Below, one piece after another: positions 37,577-46,413 of a stretch of DNA of 64,000 nt (the stretch's first letter is position 1; the number at the start of each line of letters is the position of its first letter). The stretch is from Leptolyngbyaceae cyanobacterium. Its GTDB lineage: Bacteria > Cyanobacteriota > Cyanobacteriia > Cyanobacteriales > Aerosakkonemataceae. Made by a program: the position numbers and the translations under genes. The notes under the pieces were generated by a model, which was not told the origin of the DNA, ran no database searches, and worked only from the letters and a program-made list of their open reading frames with translations. Where the stretch lies: positions 1 to 64,000 of the forward strand of contig DATNQN010000040.1 in assembly GCA_036703985.1 (NCBI GenBank), written 5' to 3'.

Positions 37577-38788
37577 ATGAGTTTAGACTGGATCTCTCCT
37601 GCCGATCGACTGCAAGCACTACCGCCTTACGTATTTGCCCGTTTGGATGAACTGAAAGCCCGCGCTAGAGAACAAGGGCTAGATCTGATCGATTTGGGAA
37701 TGGGAAACCCCGATGGGGCAACTCCTCAACCTGTGGTAGAAGCTGCGATCGCAGCTTTGCAAAATCCTAGCAATCACGGTTATCCGCCGTTTGAAGGTAC
37801 TACTAGTTTCCGCCGTGCGATTACTCAATGGTACAAGCGTCGCTACGATGTGGATCTAGACCCAAATGGGGAAGTTTTGCCACTTTTGGGTTCTAAAGAA
37901 GGTTTAGCACATTTAGCGATCGCATATATTAACCCAGGTGATTTGGTATTAGTACCAACTCCCGCTTACCCTGCCCATTTTCGTGGCCCGATCATTGCTG
38001 GTGGTAAAGTACATAGCTTGATTTTGAAACCAGAAAACGACTGGTTGATCGACTTAGCTGCCATTCCCGATAGCGTGGCGCAACAAGCGAAAATTCTCTA
38101 CTTTAATTATCCCAGTAATCCAACGGCTGCCACCGCACCCCGCGAATTTTTTGAAGAAATAGTTGCGTTTGCGTGCAAGCATGAAATAATGCTAGTTCAT
38201 GATATGGCTTATGCAGAATTAGCCTTTGACGGTTACCAGCCAACTAGTTTGCTAGAAATTCCGGGGGCAAGAGAAATAGGCGTAGAATTCCATACCATGT
38301 CCAAAACTTATAATATGGCTGGTTGGCGAGTGGGTTTTGTCGTTGGTAACCGCCAAATTATTCAAGGATTGCGAACTTTAAAAACCAATTTGGACTACGG
38401 GATTTTTGCGGCTTTGCAATCAGCGGCAGAAACTGCACTGCAATTACCAGATCAATATTTACATCAAGTGCAAGAACGCTATCGCCAGCGGCGAGATTTT
38501 CTGATTGAAGGATTAGGAAAGTTGGGCTGGAATATACCGAAAACTAAGGCTACTATGTACCTATGGGTGCCTTGTCCTCCCGGTGTAGGTTCAACGGATT
38601 TTGCGCTTTCCGTATTGCAACAAACAGGTGTTGTAGTTACGCCTGGAAATGCTTTTGGAATTGCTGGTGAAGGTTACGTGCGGATCAGTTTGATCGCGGA
38701 TTGCGATCGGCTTGGCGAAGCCTTGCAGCGACTAAAACAAGCTAACATTCGGTATTCTTCAGAGGCAATAGCGGCTGGTACAGAGTGA
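37577..38788 (+). CDS. Class I aminotransferase (LL-diaminopimelate/alanine-type)
   Basis: The 403-residue PLP enzyme has a fold-type I layout: LIDLGMGNPDGATPQPVV (36-53), GYPPFEGTTSFRRAI, the substrate/PLP motif LYFNYPSNPTAATA, DMAYAELAFDGY, and HTMSKTYNMAGWRVGFVVG with the PLP Lys. The pattern PPYVFARLDELKARAREQG followed by GNPDGATP is that of the AlaC/DapL-like group. It may supply alanine, aspartate or diaminopimelate; cyanobacteria make diaminopimelate through DapL, but a separate DapL is usually recognised by other motifs, so the substrate is left open. The serpin gene begins within its stop codon (GTGA overlap). Confidence 0.85.
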   Translation: MSLDWISPADRLQALPPYVFARLDELKARAREQGLDLIDLGMGNPDGATPQPVVEAAIAALQNPSNHGYPPFEGTTSFRRAITQWYKRRYDVDLDPNGEVLPLLGSKEGLAHLAIAYINPGDLVLVPTPAYPAHFRGPIIAGGKVHSLILKPENDWLIDLAAIPDSVAQQAKILYFNYPSNPTAATAPREFFEEIVAFACKHEIMLVHDMAYAELAFDGYQPTSLLEIPGAREIGVEFHTMSKTYNMAGWRVGFVVGNRQIIQGLRTLKTNLDYGIFAALQSAAETALQLPDQYLHQVQERYRQRRDFLIEGLGKLGWNIPKTKATMYLWVPCPPGVGSTDFALSVLQQTGVVVTPGNAFGIAGEGYVRISLIADCDRLGEALQRLKQANIRYSSEAIAAGTE

Positions 38789-40170
38789 AAACCCGACATA
38801 GAGTAATTTTTGCAACATCTGTTTGCCTGGTTTTACTAGGTCAACTAGGACTCTGGCGTGCAAAAGAACTCGTCCCGGTCGGTGCTGGTCGTCTATCGGC
38901 TATGGTAGTAGGGGAGACGGGGAAATGGGGAAATGGGGAAATCGGGAACAATATTTATACTCGCTCCCCTTCAGCATTTCTCATTTCTCATTCCCGATAC
39001 CAGATTTCCACTGGTAGATTAAAACAAAATTTTAGCGATCGCGAAATAAACCGTAAGTTGATATCGGCAAATACAAGATTTAGTTTCAAGTTATTTTCGC
39101 AAATACTTAATAAACAACCGAAAGAAAATATTTTTATTTCGCCTGCTAGTATAGCTCTCGCTCTTGCCATGACTTACAACGGTGCGAGTGGGTCTACTCA
39201 ACAAGCAATTGCTAAAACTTTAGAATTACAGGGCATCAGCGTTCGAGAAGTTAATTTAGCTAATGCAGCTTTGAGAGAAAGTTTCGTTAATATCGATCCG
39301 GAAGTTCAATTATCGATCGCCAACTCATTATGGATAAAAGATGGAGAAATTTTTCAACCTAGTTTTGTAGAAAATATTCATCAATTTTACAACGGAGAAG
39401 CTAAAAATATCAACTTCCGAGATGATTCGGCTACGTCTGCAATCAACAACTGGGTAAATCAAAGTACCGATCGCAAAATAGATAAAATAGTCGATCGGAT
39501 CGAACCGAGTACAGTTTTTTTATTACTAAATGCTATTTCTTTTTTGGGTAATTGGAGTTACCCATTCCCTAAAGAAGCAACTAAAGACCATCCCTTTACT
39601 TTATTGGATGGAAATCAAAAAATCCATCCTATGATGTTTCGAGAAAAAATTTATAATTTGCCATATTTGGAAAATGAGTTATTTCAATTAGTTGGCTTGC
39701 CTTATGGAAAAGGCAGGTTAAGTATGTATATATTTTTGCCCAATCCAGGAATTAGTTTATCAGAGTTCTATCAACATTTGAATGCGGAAAATTGGGAAAA
39801 GTGGCTCGACCAATTAAATAATCGTCAAAACGATGTTTTTGAAGCCATTTCCGTGGGATTACCTAGATTTAAATTAGAGTATGAAATTGACTTAGAAAAT
39901 TCTTTAAAATCCTTAGGTATGGATATAGCTTTTAGGGCAGAAGCCGATTTTTCAGCGATGACTTCCTTACCTTTATTTATCAGTTTTGTTAAACACAAAG
40001 CTTTTGTGGAAGTAAACGAACAAGGCACTTCTGCCGCCGCTGTGACTGCGGTAGCCGGAACGCGATCGCCAGGGATTCCGATGATCGTCGATCGGCCCTT
40101 TTTCTGTGCGATCCGCGATAATGAGACAGGGGCTATCTTATTTATGGGATCGATCGTAGAACCCAAATAA
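38785..40170 (+). CDS. Serpin (serine protease inhibitor), exported
   Basis: The 461-residue protein has an N-terminal hydrophobic segment (about 8-24, FATSVCLVLLGQLGLW), probably a signal peptide, then a linker of about 65 residues that contains three GGGGAAAT octamers at 38919-38942 read in frame. The serpin fold runs from about residue 95: NIFISPASIALALAMTYNGA, SIANSLWIKD, LLNAISFLGNW, and the C-terminal signature RPFFCAIRDNETGAILFMG. The hinge EQGTSAAAVTAV (412-423) has the small residues needed for loop insertion, so an active inhibitor is expected. Counting from the C-terminal signature places Arg427-Ser428 at the scissile bond, suggesting a trypsin-like target. It starts with GTG in a four-base overlap with the aminotransferase gene, implying translational coupling. 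Confidence 0.88.
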   Translation: MKTRHRVIFATSVCLVLLGQLGLWRAKELVPVGAGRLSAMVVGETGKWGNGEIGNNIYTRSPSAFLISHSRYQISTGRLKQNFSDREINRKLISANTRFSFKLFSQILNKQPKENIFISPASIALALAMTYNGASGSTQQAIAKTLELQGISVREVNLANAALRESFVNIDPEVQLSIANSLWIKDGEIFQPSFVENIHQFYNGEAKNINFRDDSATSAINNWVNQSTDRKIDKIVDRIEPSTVFLLLNAISFLGNWSYPFPKEATKDHPFTLLDGNQKIHPMMFREKIYNLPYLENELFQLVGLPYGKGRLSMYIFLPNPGISLSEFYQHLNAENWEKWLDQLNNRQNDVFEAISVGLPRFKLEYEIDLENSLKSLGMDIAFRAEADFSAMTSLPLFISFVKHKAFVEVNEQGTSAAAVTAVAGTRSPGIPMIVDRPFFCAIRDNETGAILFMGSIVEPK

Positions 40171-40302
40171 GCCGGGGGTTTGAGTGACGTGAATCGATAT
40201 ATCGAGTCAGGTGCTTGAAAAAGCAGCTTTAAACCAAAAAAAGCTCTCTGTTTAGTTCAAAATAAAGAAAGGTTGCCTCATCATCTTAACACTTTACATC
40301 CC

Positions 40303-40605
40303 ATGCCAGAAAATCGTCGCGTATTGATTTGTCAAAACCGTTCTTGCTTGAATAACGGTTCAGCAGAGGTACTAGCAGCTTTTCAGGCAGCTGAAGTTCC
40401 CGGGACGATCGTAGAAGGTAGTCCTTGCATGGGCCAGTGCAGTTCTGGCCCTACCGTGCGAGTTGTGCCAGATGAAATCTGGTATTGTCGGATTAAACCT
40501 GATGAGGTACCTGCAATTGTCGAACAGCATTTGTCAGGGGGACAGCCTTTAGAAAATAAGCTTAACCCTCGCATTCATCTCCGCATACAGATGTTTTCTC
40601 CTTAA
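40303..40605 (+). CDS. Thioredoxin-like [2Fe-2S] ferredoxin
   Basis: The protein has 100 residues from the ATG at 40303 (a TTG at 40273 is less likely). VLICQNRSCLNNGSAEVL and VEGSPCMGQCSSGPTVRV give the C-x4-C and C-x3-C pattern of thioredoxin-fold [2Fe-2S] ferredoxins, related to the NuoE/HoxE end domain. WYCRIKPDEVPAIVEQHL is the usual helix end. Stand-alone members occur in many cyanobacteria and presumably carry electrons; no partner is indicated by neighbours. Confidence 0.8.
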   Translation: MPENRRVLICQNRSCLNNGSAEVLAAFQAAEVPGTIVEGSPCMGQCSSGPTVRVVPDEIWYCRIKPDEVPAIVEQHLSGGQPLENKLNPRIHLRIQMFSP

Positions 40606-41009
40606 TAATCAAAGCTTATTTCTGTAAAATTGAGCGCTATTGTGGCTCTAGCAATTATTTTCGAGAGTTTTTGGCATAAATTGCCGTAAATGAGTCTATT
40701 AATGTTGATTAGACCGTTATTTATCTTATTTTTTAAATTCCCGTTCCTTTCTAAGACGGGACGGTTGAATTAAGTAAAATTTTTTTGCGAATGTATTAAA
40801 AGAATTGCCGTCTTATACACAAATACCCGCTCCAGATTTATCGTAAGGATTGGAATGCCAAAACTTTTTGATTTTTCGGTAATATCCCTAAAGTTCTCCC
40901 AGTTTAATAGCCCTTGCATTTACAAGCACCGAATCGGAAATTCATTCAATAATAGGATAGTGCTACTAAAAAAAAGCATTTTTCCCAAACAGAGCCGACT
41001 CAACCAATT
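40606..41009. other. 404-base intergenic stretch before the hybrid kinase gene
   Basis: AT-rich, no open frame of note, no repeat family of this window, no RNA gene recognised. It likely carries the promoter of the kinase gene at its right end; a run TACTAAAAAAAAGC at 40963-40976 is the only simple-sequence feature. Confidence 0.4.
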
Positions 41010-44000
41010 ATGTGGCCACTGATATCTAAGAGCAAGCAGGTAGTGCATAAAAGTTTTTCCGAATGGCAGCGTTATGGGATCGCTGTTTTGTCAGTGGCGA
41101 TCGCGTTAAAGCTGACGCTGCTACTCAATTCGGTACTGCACGATAACCATACACTTCTATTTTTAGCAGCGATCGCGCTCAGTTCTGGGTATGGTGGCAT
41201 GAAGCCCGGTTTAGTAGCAACTATTTTGTCTACCTGCTTAATTAATTACTTTTTTCTAGAAAAATCCGCTTCGGATAATTTTATTAATACTAACGAGATT
41301 TTGCTATTGATTATATTTGTGGGAATAGCTTTATCGATCGTTTTTACGAATGCAGCACGACAGCAGGCACGGGAGGCAATGCGGGAGAGAGAGTTGAAAT
41401 TTAGTGCTTTATCTGATGTTGCTTTAGAAGGTATTGTCATTCAGGAAATGGGAAAAATTATCGATGCTAATCCATCATTTGCGAGAATTTTTGGATATGA
41501 ATTAGATGAAGTTATTGGTAAAATTGCCTCAGATTTCGTGACCGCAGAATCCTTTGATGCGATGATGCAAAATATGCGTTCTGGTGATGATAAGCCTTAT
41601 GAAATAACGGGAATCAGAAAAGATGGTACGACTTTTTCATTAGAAATAATTGGGCGAAATTGTACCGATCGAGGTCGCGCTGTTCGGGTGTCTTCAGTAT
41701 GGGATATCAGCGAACGCAAACAAGCCGAACAAGTATGGCGAGAAAGGGAACAACTATTTAGCGCGACCTTCAATCAAGCAGCAGTTGGCATTGCTCATGT
41801 GGGAATTGATGGAAAGTGGTTAGAAGTAAACCAAAAGCTTTACCAAATCCTCGGTTACACTCATGAAGAATTACTAAAACTAACCTTTCAGGAAATTACC
41901 CATCCTGACGATTTAGATGCCGATCTGGAATACGTTCGCCAATTGTTGGCTGATGAGATTCAGACATATTCACTGGAAAAGCGCTATCTTCGCCAAGATG
42001 GTTCTTCAATTTGGATTAATTTAACCGCATCTTTAATCCGGAACGATCGGGGAGAACCTAAATATTTTATTTCTGTGGTTGAAGATATTGACCAGCGCAA
42101 GCAAGCAGAAGAAGAATTAAAAGTGAGGGCGCGTCAGCAAGAGACGATCGCCGATCTCGGTCAACAAGCACTTTCTGGCATCGATTTGTCTACCCTAATG
42201 GACAAAACCGTTCGCGCGATCGCTCAAACCCTCAACACGGAATATTGCAAAATTTTAGAACTACTTCCCAAGACAGAAGAATTAGGAGAAGAACCAGAAA
42301 AACTACTGCTGCGATCGGGCGTGGGTTGGCAACCAGGATTGGTCGGTCAAGCTACAGTAGATGCGGGAATAAATTCCCAGGCAGGTTATACTCTGCTTGT
42401 CAAAGAACCCGTAGTAGTCACCGATTTGCGAACGGAAACCAGATTTAATGGCCCTCCTTTATTACACGCTCACGGTGTGATTAGCGGTTTGAGCGTCATT
42501 ATTGCCGGACGCGATCGACCTTGGGGGGTTTTGGGTACTCATTCCACGCGACACCGAACATTTACCAAAGATGATATTCACTTTTTCCAAGCAGCGGCTA
42601 ATATCTTGGCAGAAGCGATCGAACGTCAAAGGGTAGAAGCGCAACGCACGGAAATTTTAGCCCTAGAGCAAGCAGCGCGTTTAAAAGCTCAAGCAAACGA
42701 GCAATATTATCGCTTTTTGGCAGAATCGATTCCCCAATTAGTATGGACGGCTAAACCAAATGGTGAAGTTGATTACTACAGCCAACGTTGGTGCGAATAT
42801 ACTGGGTTGACGGCAGAACAAATTCAGCTTGAAGGATGGCAGGCGACCGTATATCCCGATGATTTGCCAAAATGTAGCGAAATTTGGCAAAACGCCGTGC
42901 AAACAGGTTGCCCTTTCCAAATTGAAGCGAGAGTTAAAAGGGCAAATGGAAAATATAGCTGGATGTTGGGATTAGCAGTGCCAATGCGGGACAGTTCCGG
43001 TCAAATTGTCAAGTGGTTCGGCACGAACACGGATATCGAAGAGCAAAAGCAAGCCCAAGAGGAACGCACGAGACTTTTAGAACGGGAACAAGTGACTAGA
43101 AAATTGGCTGAGGCAGCTACCGATATGGTGCAAAGGTTGCAAGCAGTGAGCGATGTAGCGCTCAATCATCTTTCCCTAGAAGAACTATTGCAGGAGTCGC
43201 TCAACCGCATTAGTGAAGTTTTGCAGGCGGATAGCGCGGCGATTCTGTTGATGGAGGAACAAAGCAATAGCCTGGTATTACGGGCAGCTAAGGGATTAGA
43301 GAAAGAACTCAAGAATGAATTGCACGTTCCGATCGGGGAAGGATTTGCAGGTCGCATGGCGCTACAACGTCAGCCGATCGTCATAGAACAAAATGCTTAC
43401 CGACAAGTTTACAGTCCGATATTGCAAAAACAGAAGATACAGTCCCTCATGGGTGCGCCTTTGCTGGTGAACGATCGCGTATTGGGAGTCGTTCGAGTAG
43501 GTACTCTTGATATTCGTCAATTTACTTTAGATGATTTGCGTTTGTTGCAGTTAGTTGCCGATCGCATTGCTTTAGCGATCGATCGGGCTAACTCTTACGA
43601 AGCAGAACAAAAAGCCCGTCAAGAAGCCGAAACCGCCAATCGAATCAAAGACGAATTTCTGGCTGTGGTCTCTCACGAACTCCGCACCCCCCTTAACTCG
43701 ATTTTGGGTTGGGCGCAAATGCTTCGCACTCGTAAAATGAACGAAGCAACCGTTCATAAGGCACTAGAAACGATCGAACGCAATGCCAAGCAACAAGTGA
43801 CTCTAATTGAGGATATCCTTGACGTTTCTCGGATTATTCGCGGCAAAATTCGCTTGAGTATTCAACCTGTTTATTTAGATTCGGCGATCGAAGAAGCAAT
43901 TGAAACTATTAAACCAGAGTTAGAAGCGAAATCCATTCAATTAGAAATGAACATCGATCCTCGCGTGGGGGCAGTCATCGGCGATCGGTCTCGCTTGCTG

Positions 44001-44795
44001 CAAGTAGTTAGCAATCTGCTCTCTAATGCGGCAAAATTTACCCCGGAAGCAGGCAAAATCGAAGTTAGCTTATTATTAGAAGATTGCAGAAACGATCGCT
44101 CCGTGGTATCACGCGCTCAAATTACGGTGAGCGATACGGGAAAGGGAATCAGCCCGGATTTTCTGCCCCATGTTTTTGAGGGATTTCGTCAAGAGGATAG
44201 CTCGATCACCAGGTCTCATGGAGGACTGGGACTGGGACTGACGATCGTGCGTCGCTTAGTAGAACTGCACGGCGGAACCGTCAATGCTTTTAGTGAAGGA
44301 GAAGGCAAGGGAGCTACATTTACTATTTTTTTACCGCTAATGGTTCAAAATCAACAGCATCAGCTAGTTTCGCCAGCGTCAAAACAGGAAGAATTATTAA
44401 ATAATCTGTGGGCGATCGACGGTTTAAATGTATTGGTGGTGGATGACGATCGCGATACTTGCGATCTGATCGCTACGGTGCTAGCTCAATACGGAGCAGA
44501 GGTCACCACAGTCAATACGGCTTTCGAGGCAATAAACGCGATCGAAAAACTCAAACCAGACGTATTACTAAGCGATATTGGAATGCCAGAAGAAGATGGT
44601 TATGCTTTAATTCGCAAAGTGAGGGAATTAGAAGTCGAACGAGGAGGACAAATTCGCGCGATCGCACTCACGGCTTTTGCCAGAGATGAAGACCGCCGCA
44701 AAGCAATCCAAGCAGGCTTTCATATGCACGTACCCAAACCCGTTGAACCTGCTAAATTAGCCACAGTAGTTGCTAATTTGATCGGACAAACATGA
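41010..44795 (+). CDS. Membrane hybrid sensor histidine kinase (DUF4118-PAS-PAS-GAF-PAS-GAF-HK-REC)
   Basis: The 1261-residue protein starts with four membrane helices of DUF4118/KdpD type (about 20-115; LFLAAIALSSGYGGMKPGL). Then come two PAS domains (about 126-245 and 246-368, each closing with ERKQAEQ or QRKQAEE), a GAF domain (about 380-545), a third PAS (about 565-690; WTAKPNGEVDYYSQRWCEYT), a second GAF (about 710-865), the HisKA helix pair with VVSHELRTPLNSILGW (His889), the ATPase with LLSNAAKFT and GLGLGLTIVRRLVELHGG, and a receiver domain with VLLSDIGMP (Asp1189). All phosphotransfer residues are present. The signal is unknown; neither GAF shows the CH motif of bilin-binding phytochromes near its expected place. 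No cognate regulator is adjacent. Confidence 0.9.
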   Translation: MWPLISKSKQVVHKSFSEWQRYGIAVLSVAIALKLTLLLNSVLHDNHTLLFLAAIALSSGYGGMKPGLVATILSTCLINYFFLEKSASDNFINTNEILLLIIFVGIALSIVFTNAARQQAREAMRERELKFSALSDVALEGIVIQEMGKIIDANPSFARIFGYELDEVIGKIASDFVTAESFDAMMQNMRSGDDKPYEITGIRKDGTTFSLEIIGRNCTDRGRAVRVSSVWDISERKQAEQVWREREQLFSATFNQAAVGIAHVGIDGKWLEVNQKLYQILGYTHEELLKLTFQEITHPDDLDADLEYVRQLLADEIQTYSLEKRYLRQDGSSIWINLTASLIRNDRGEPKYFISVVEDIDQRKQAEEELKVRARQQETIADLGQQALSGIDLSTLMDKTVRAIAQTLNTEYCKILELLPKTEELGEEPEKLLLRSGVGWQPGLVGQATVDAGINSQAGYTLLVKEPVVVTDLRTETRFNGPPLLHAHGVISGLSVIIAGRDRPWGVLGTHSTRHRTFTKDDIHFFQAAANILAEAIERQRVEAQRTEILALEQAARLKAQANEQYYRFLAESIPQLVWTAKPNGEVDYYSQRWCEYTGLTAEQIQLEGWQATVYPDDLPKCSEIWQNAVQTGCPFQIEARVKRANGKYSWMLGLAVPMRDSSGQIVKWFGTNTDIEEQKQAQEERTRLLEREQVTRKLAEAATDMVQRLQAVSDVALNHLSLEELLQESLNRISEVLQADSAAILLMEEQSNSLVLRAAKGLEKELKNELHVPIGEGFAGRMALQRQPIVIEQNAYRQVYSPILQKQKIQSLMGAPLLVNDRVLGVVRVGTLDIRQFTLDDLRLLQLVADRIALAIDRANSYEAEQKARQEAETANRIKDEFLAVVSHELRTPLNSILGWAQMLRTRKMNEATVHKALETIERNAKQQVTLIEDILDVSRIIRGKIRLSIQPVYLDSAIEEAIETIKPELEAKSIQLEMNIDPRVGAVIGDRSRLLQVVSNLLSNAAKFTPEAGKIEVSLLLEDCRNDRSVVSRAQITVSDTGKGISPDFLPHVFEGFRQEDSSITRSHGGLGLGLTIVRRLVELHGGTVNAFSEGEGKGATFTIFLPLMVQNQQHQLVSPASKQEELLNNLWAIDGLNVLVVDDDRDTCDLIATVLAQYGAEVTTVNTAFEAINAIEKLKPDVLLSDIGMPEEDGYALIRKVRELEVERGGQIRAIALTAFARDEDRRKAIQAGFHMHVPKPVEPAKLATVVANLIGQT

Positions 44796-44945
44796 TATTT
44801 CATCTCTCAACAGACTGATTGCCAAAATCAGTCAACACATCCAAAATTACCTGTAAATGTCGATTCCATCTGCGGTTAAATTTGAAACCGACCATTCGCC
44901 AGCCGCCTATGAAAAATCAATTACCGATCGGGAAGGGAATCTGAT

Positions 44946-45926
44946 ATGAAACCTGAGAGCTACAAATTTACTTGGTTCGATTGGTTTTGCCTTTGGTATC
45001 CTCCAGGTTGGCTGATTTTATTTAACCGACACTGGCAACATTATCATGACGATCCAGATGGTTGGAATTGGTTAGAATATGGCTTATTTTTAATACCAGG
45101 CGGCTTTTATTTGGCATTATTAATTCGTTGGTTGCGACTGGGATTTCGGTTACCTCGTCGAGATGTTTGTCAATTCGAGCCTAATTATCAAAAAGCTTTT
45201 CGCGAAGAACTACTTGCTCCGATCGTCAAACATTACTTTCGCGGTGAATTACAACAAATAGAAAATTTGCCAGAAACCGGGCCGTTAATTGTGGCAATGA
45301 ATCACGCGGGAATGTCTTTTCCTTGGGATTTTTTGGTACTAGCTTATCTATTAGGTCACGCCCGGGGTTGGACGATCCAACCATTAGCTGGCGTTTCATT
45401 ATTCGAGCATCCTTGGGTAATTTGGTGGTTGCCACCAGGATGGTCTAAAGTTATGGGAGGAGTGCGGGCAGAATTCGATGAATTTGAAGCAGCAGTTGCC
45501 CGAAAAACCATTTTATTATATGCTCCAGAAGGTTTGCGCGGCCCTAGCAAAGGTTGGCGATCGCGCTACGAACTACAAACATTTCATCCCAGCTTTATCA
45601 CTTTAAGCGATCGCTATCAAATTCCGATTTTACCAGTAATTTGTTTAGGCAACGAATCCTTACATCCTCGGGCAAAAGACTTAAAAAAATTGGCCAGAAA
45701 ATTTAGTTTACCTTTTTTACCATTATCATTATTAATGATTGTTTTTGCTTTTTTTCCATCAATGGGAGTTTGGGCAATGAAAAGTCATTTGCGTTACTAT
45801 ATCCAACCACTTAATACCCCAGAGCCAAAAAATAATCATCAATTAGATAATAACCGTTTAAACTATCAACGAGCGCAACAATTGCGCGAAAAAATGCAAA
45901 ATCAACTCAGTACCTTAGGCAAATAA
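44946..45926 (+). CDS. PlsC/MGAT-like phospholipid/glycerol acyltransferase
   Basis: The 326-residue protein begins with two hydrophobic stretches (about 11-27 and 44-62) that should sit on or in the membrane. The acyltransferase core reads LIVAMNHAGMSFPWDFLVLA (about 114-133), where the His-to-Asp spacing is longer than the classical H-x4-D but fits the MGAT-like branch with HxGxxxPxD; APEGLRGPSKGW is the acceptor-binding EGxR motif. LPVICLGNESLHP is the third block. It probably acylates a lysophospholipid or diacylglycerol-like lipid; substrate unknown. It has no operon partner. Confidence 0.75.
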   Translation: MKPESYKFTWFDWFCLWYPPGWLILFNRHWQHYHDDPDGWNWLEYGLFLIPGGFYLALLIRWLRLGFRLPRRDVCQFEPNYQKAFREELLAPIVKHYFRGELQQIENLPETGPLIVAMNHAGMSFPWDFLVLAYLLGHARGWTIQPLAGVSLFEHPWVIWWLPPGWSKVMGGVRAEFDEFEAAVARKTILLYAPEGLRGPSKGWRSRYELQTFHPSFITLSDRYQIPILPVICLGNESLHPRAKDLKKLARKFSLPFLPLSLLMIVFAFFPSMGVWAMKSHLRYYIQPLNTPEPKNNHQLDNNRLNYQRAQQLREKMQNQLSTLGK

Positions 45927-46001
45927 AACCTAAAAATTACCGAAAATGTATATAATTAGTTATTCGATCGACAATTTTTGTTGTGATTCCCCATAACTCC
46001 C

Positions 46002-46217
46002 ATGTCTATCTCTAAATTAGAAGCAAAACAACTATTAGAACGCCTCATTTTTGATGATTCTCGCCCCCGCGAATGGGTACAAGATGTATGGGGATTGAGT
46101 CCCATATTGGGAGACAGTGCCGCTAAATTATTAGATGCTTTTGAAATATTAATTGAGTGCTGTCCAGATGAAAAATTAGAAAATTTACTTCATTCTTTGT
46201 ATCGAGAAACTGTTTAA
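46002..46217 (+). CDS. Small helical protein of unknown function (71 residues)
   Basis: The protein MSISKLEAKQLLERLIFDDS continues through REWVQDVWGLSPILGD to a C-terminal helical LLDAFEILIECCPDEKLENLL. It has no signal peptide and no known motif; the composition is that of an ordered, acidic helical bundle. It has its own start 75 bases after the acyltransferase gene on the same strand and ends just before a degraded palindromic repeat. I do not recognise the family. Confidence 0.5.
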   Translation: MSISKLEAKQLLERLIFDDSRPREWVQDVWGLSPILGDSAAKLLDAFEILIECCPDEKLENLLHSLYRETV

Positions 46218-46223
46218 TCATAT

Positions 46224-46259
46224 AGAAACCCGGCTTTTTTGAAAAAAACCGAATTTCTT
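46224..46259. repeat. AAACCCGGTTTCTT palindrome, copy 5 (degraded)
   Basis: AGAAACCCGGCTTTTTT faces AAAAAAACCGAATTTCTT over a short centre. Several arm positions are mismatched compared with copies 1-4. It starts seven bases after the stop of the 71-residue gene and could end its transcript. Confidence 0.65.
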
Positions 46260-46413
46260 GCCCTAGTAAGTAGGATGGTATGGATAAACGCACATAGGCA
46301 GGGCGGGTAAGATAAGCGAGTAAAACGTTTGTATATCAAGCACTCTAACTAAACCCGCCCTTACAAATCTACCTTCGTTTTTCACACCTACCTACTTAAA
46401 ATATTTTCCACTA

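Noticed and set aside
45280-45330. Missing H-x4-D motif in the acyltransferase as a sign of inactivity
   Set aside because: The longer spacing HAGMSFPWD fits the MGAT-like branch of the family, so it is not an anomaly.
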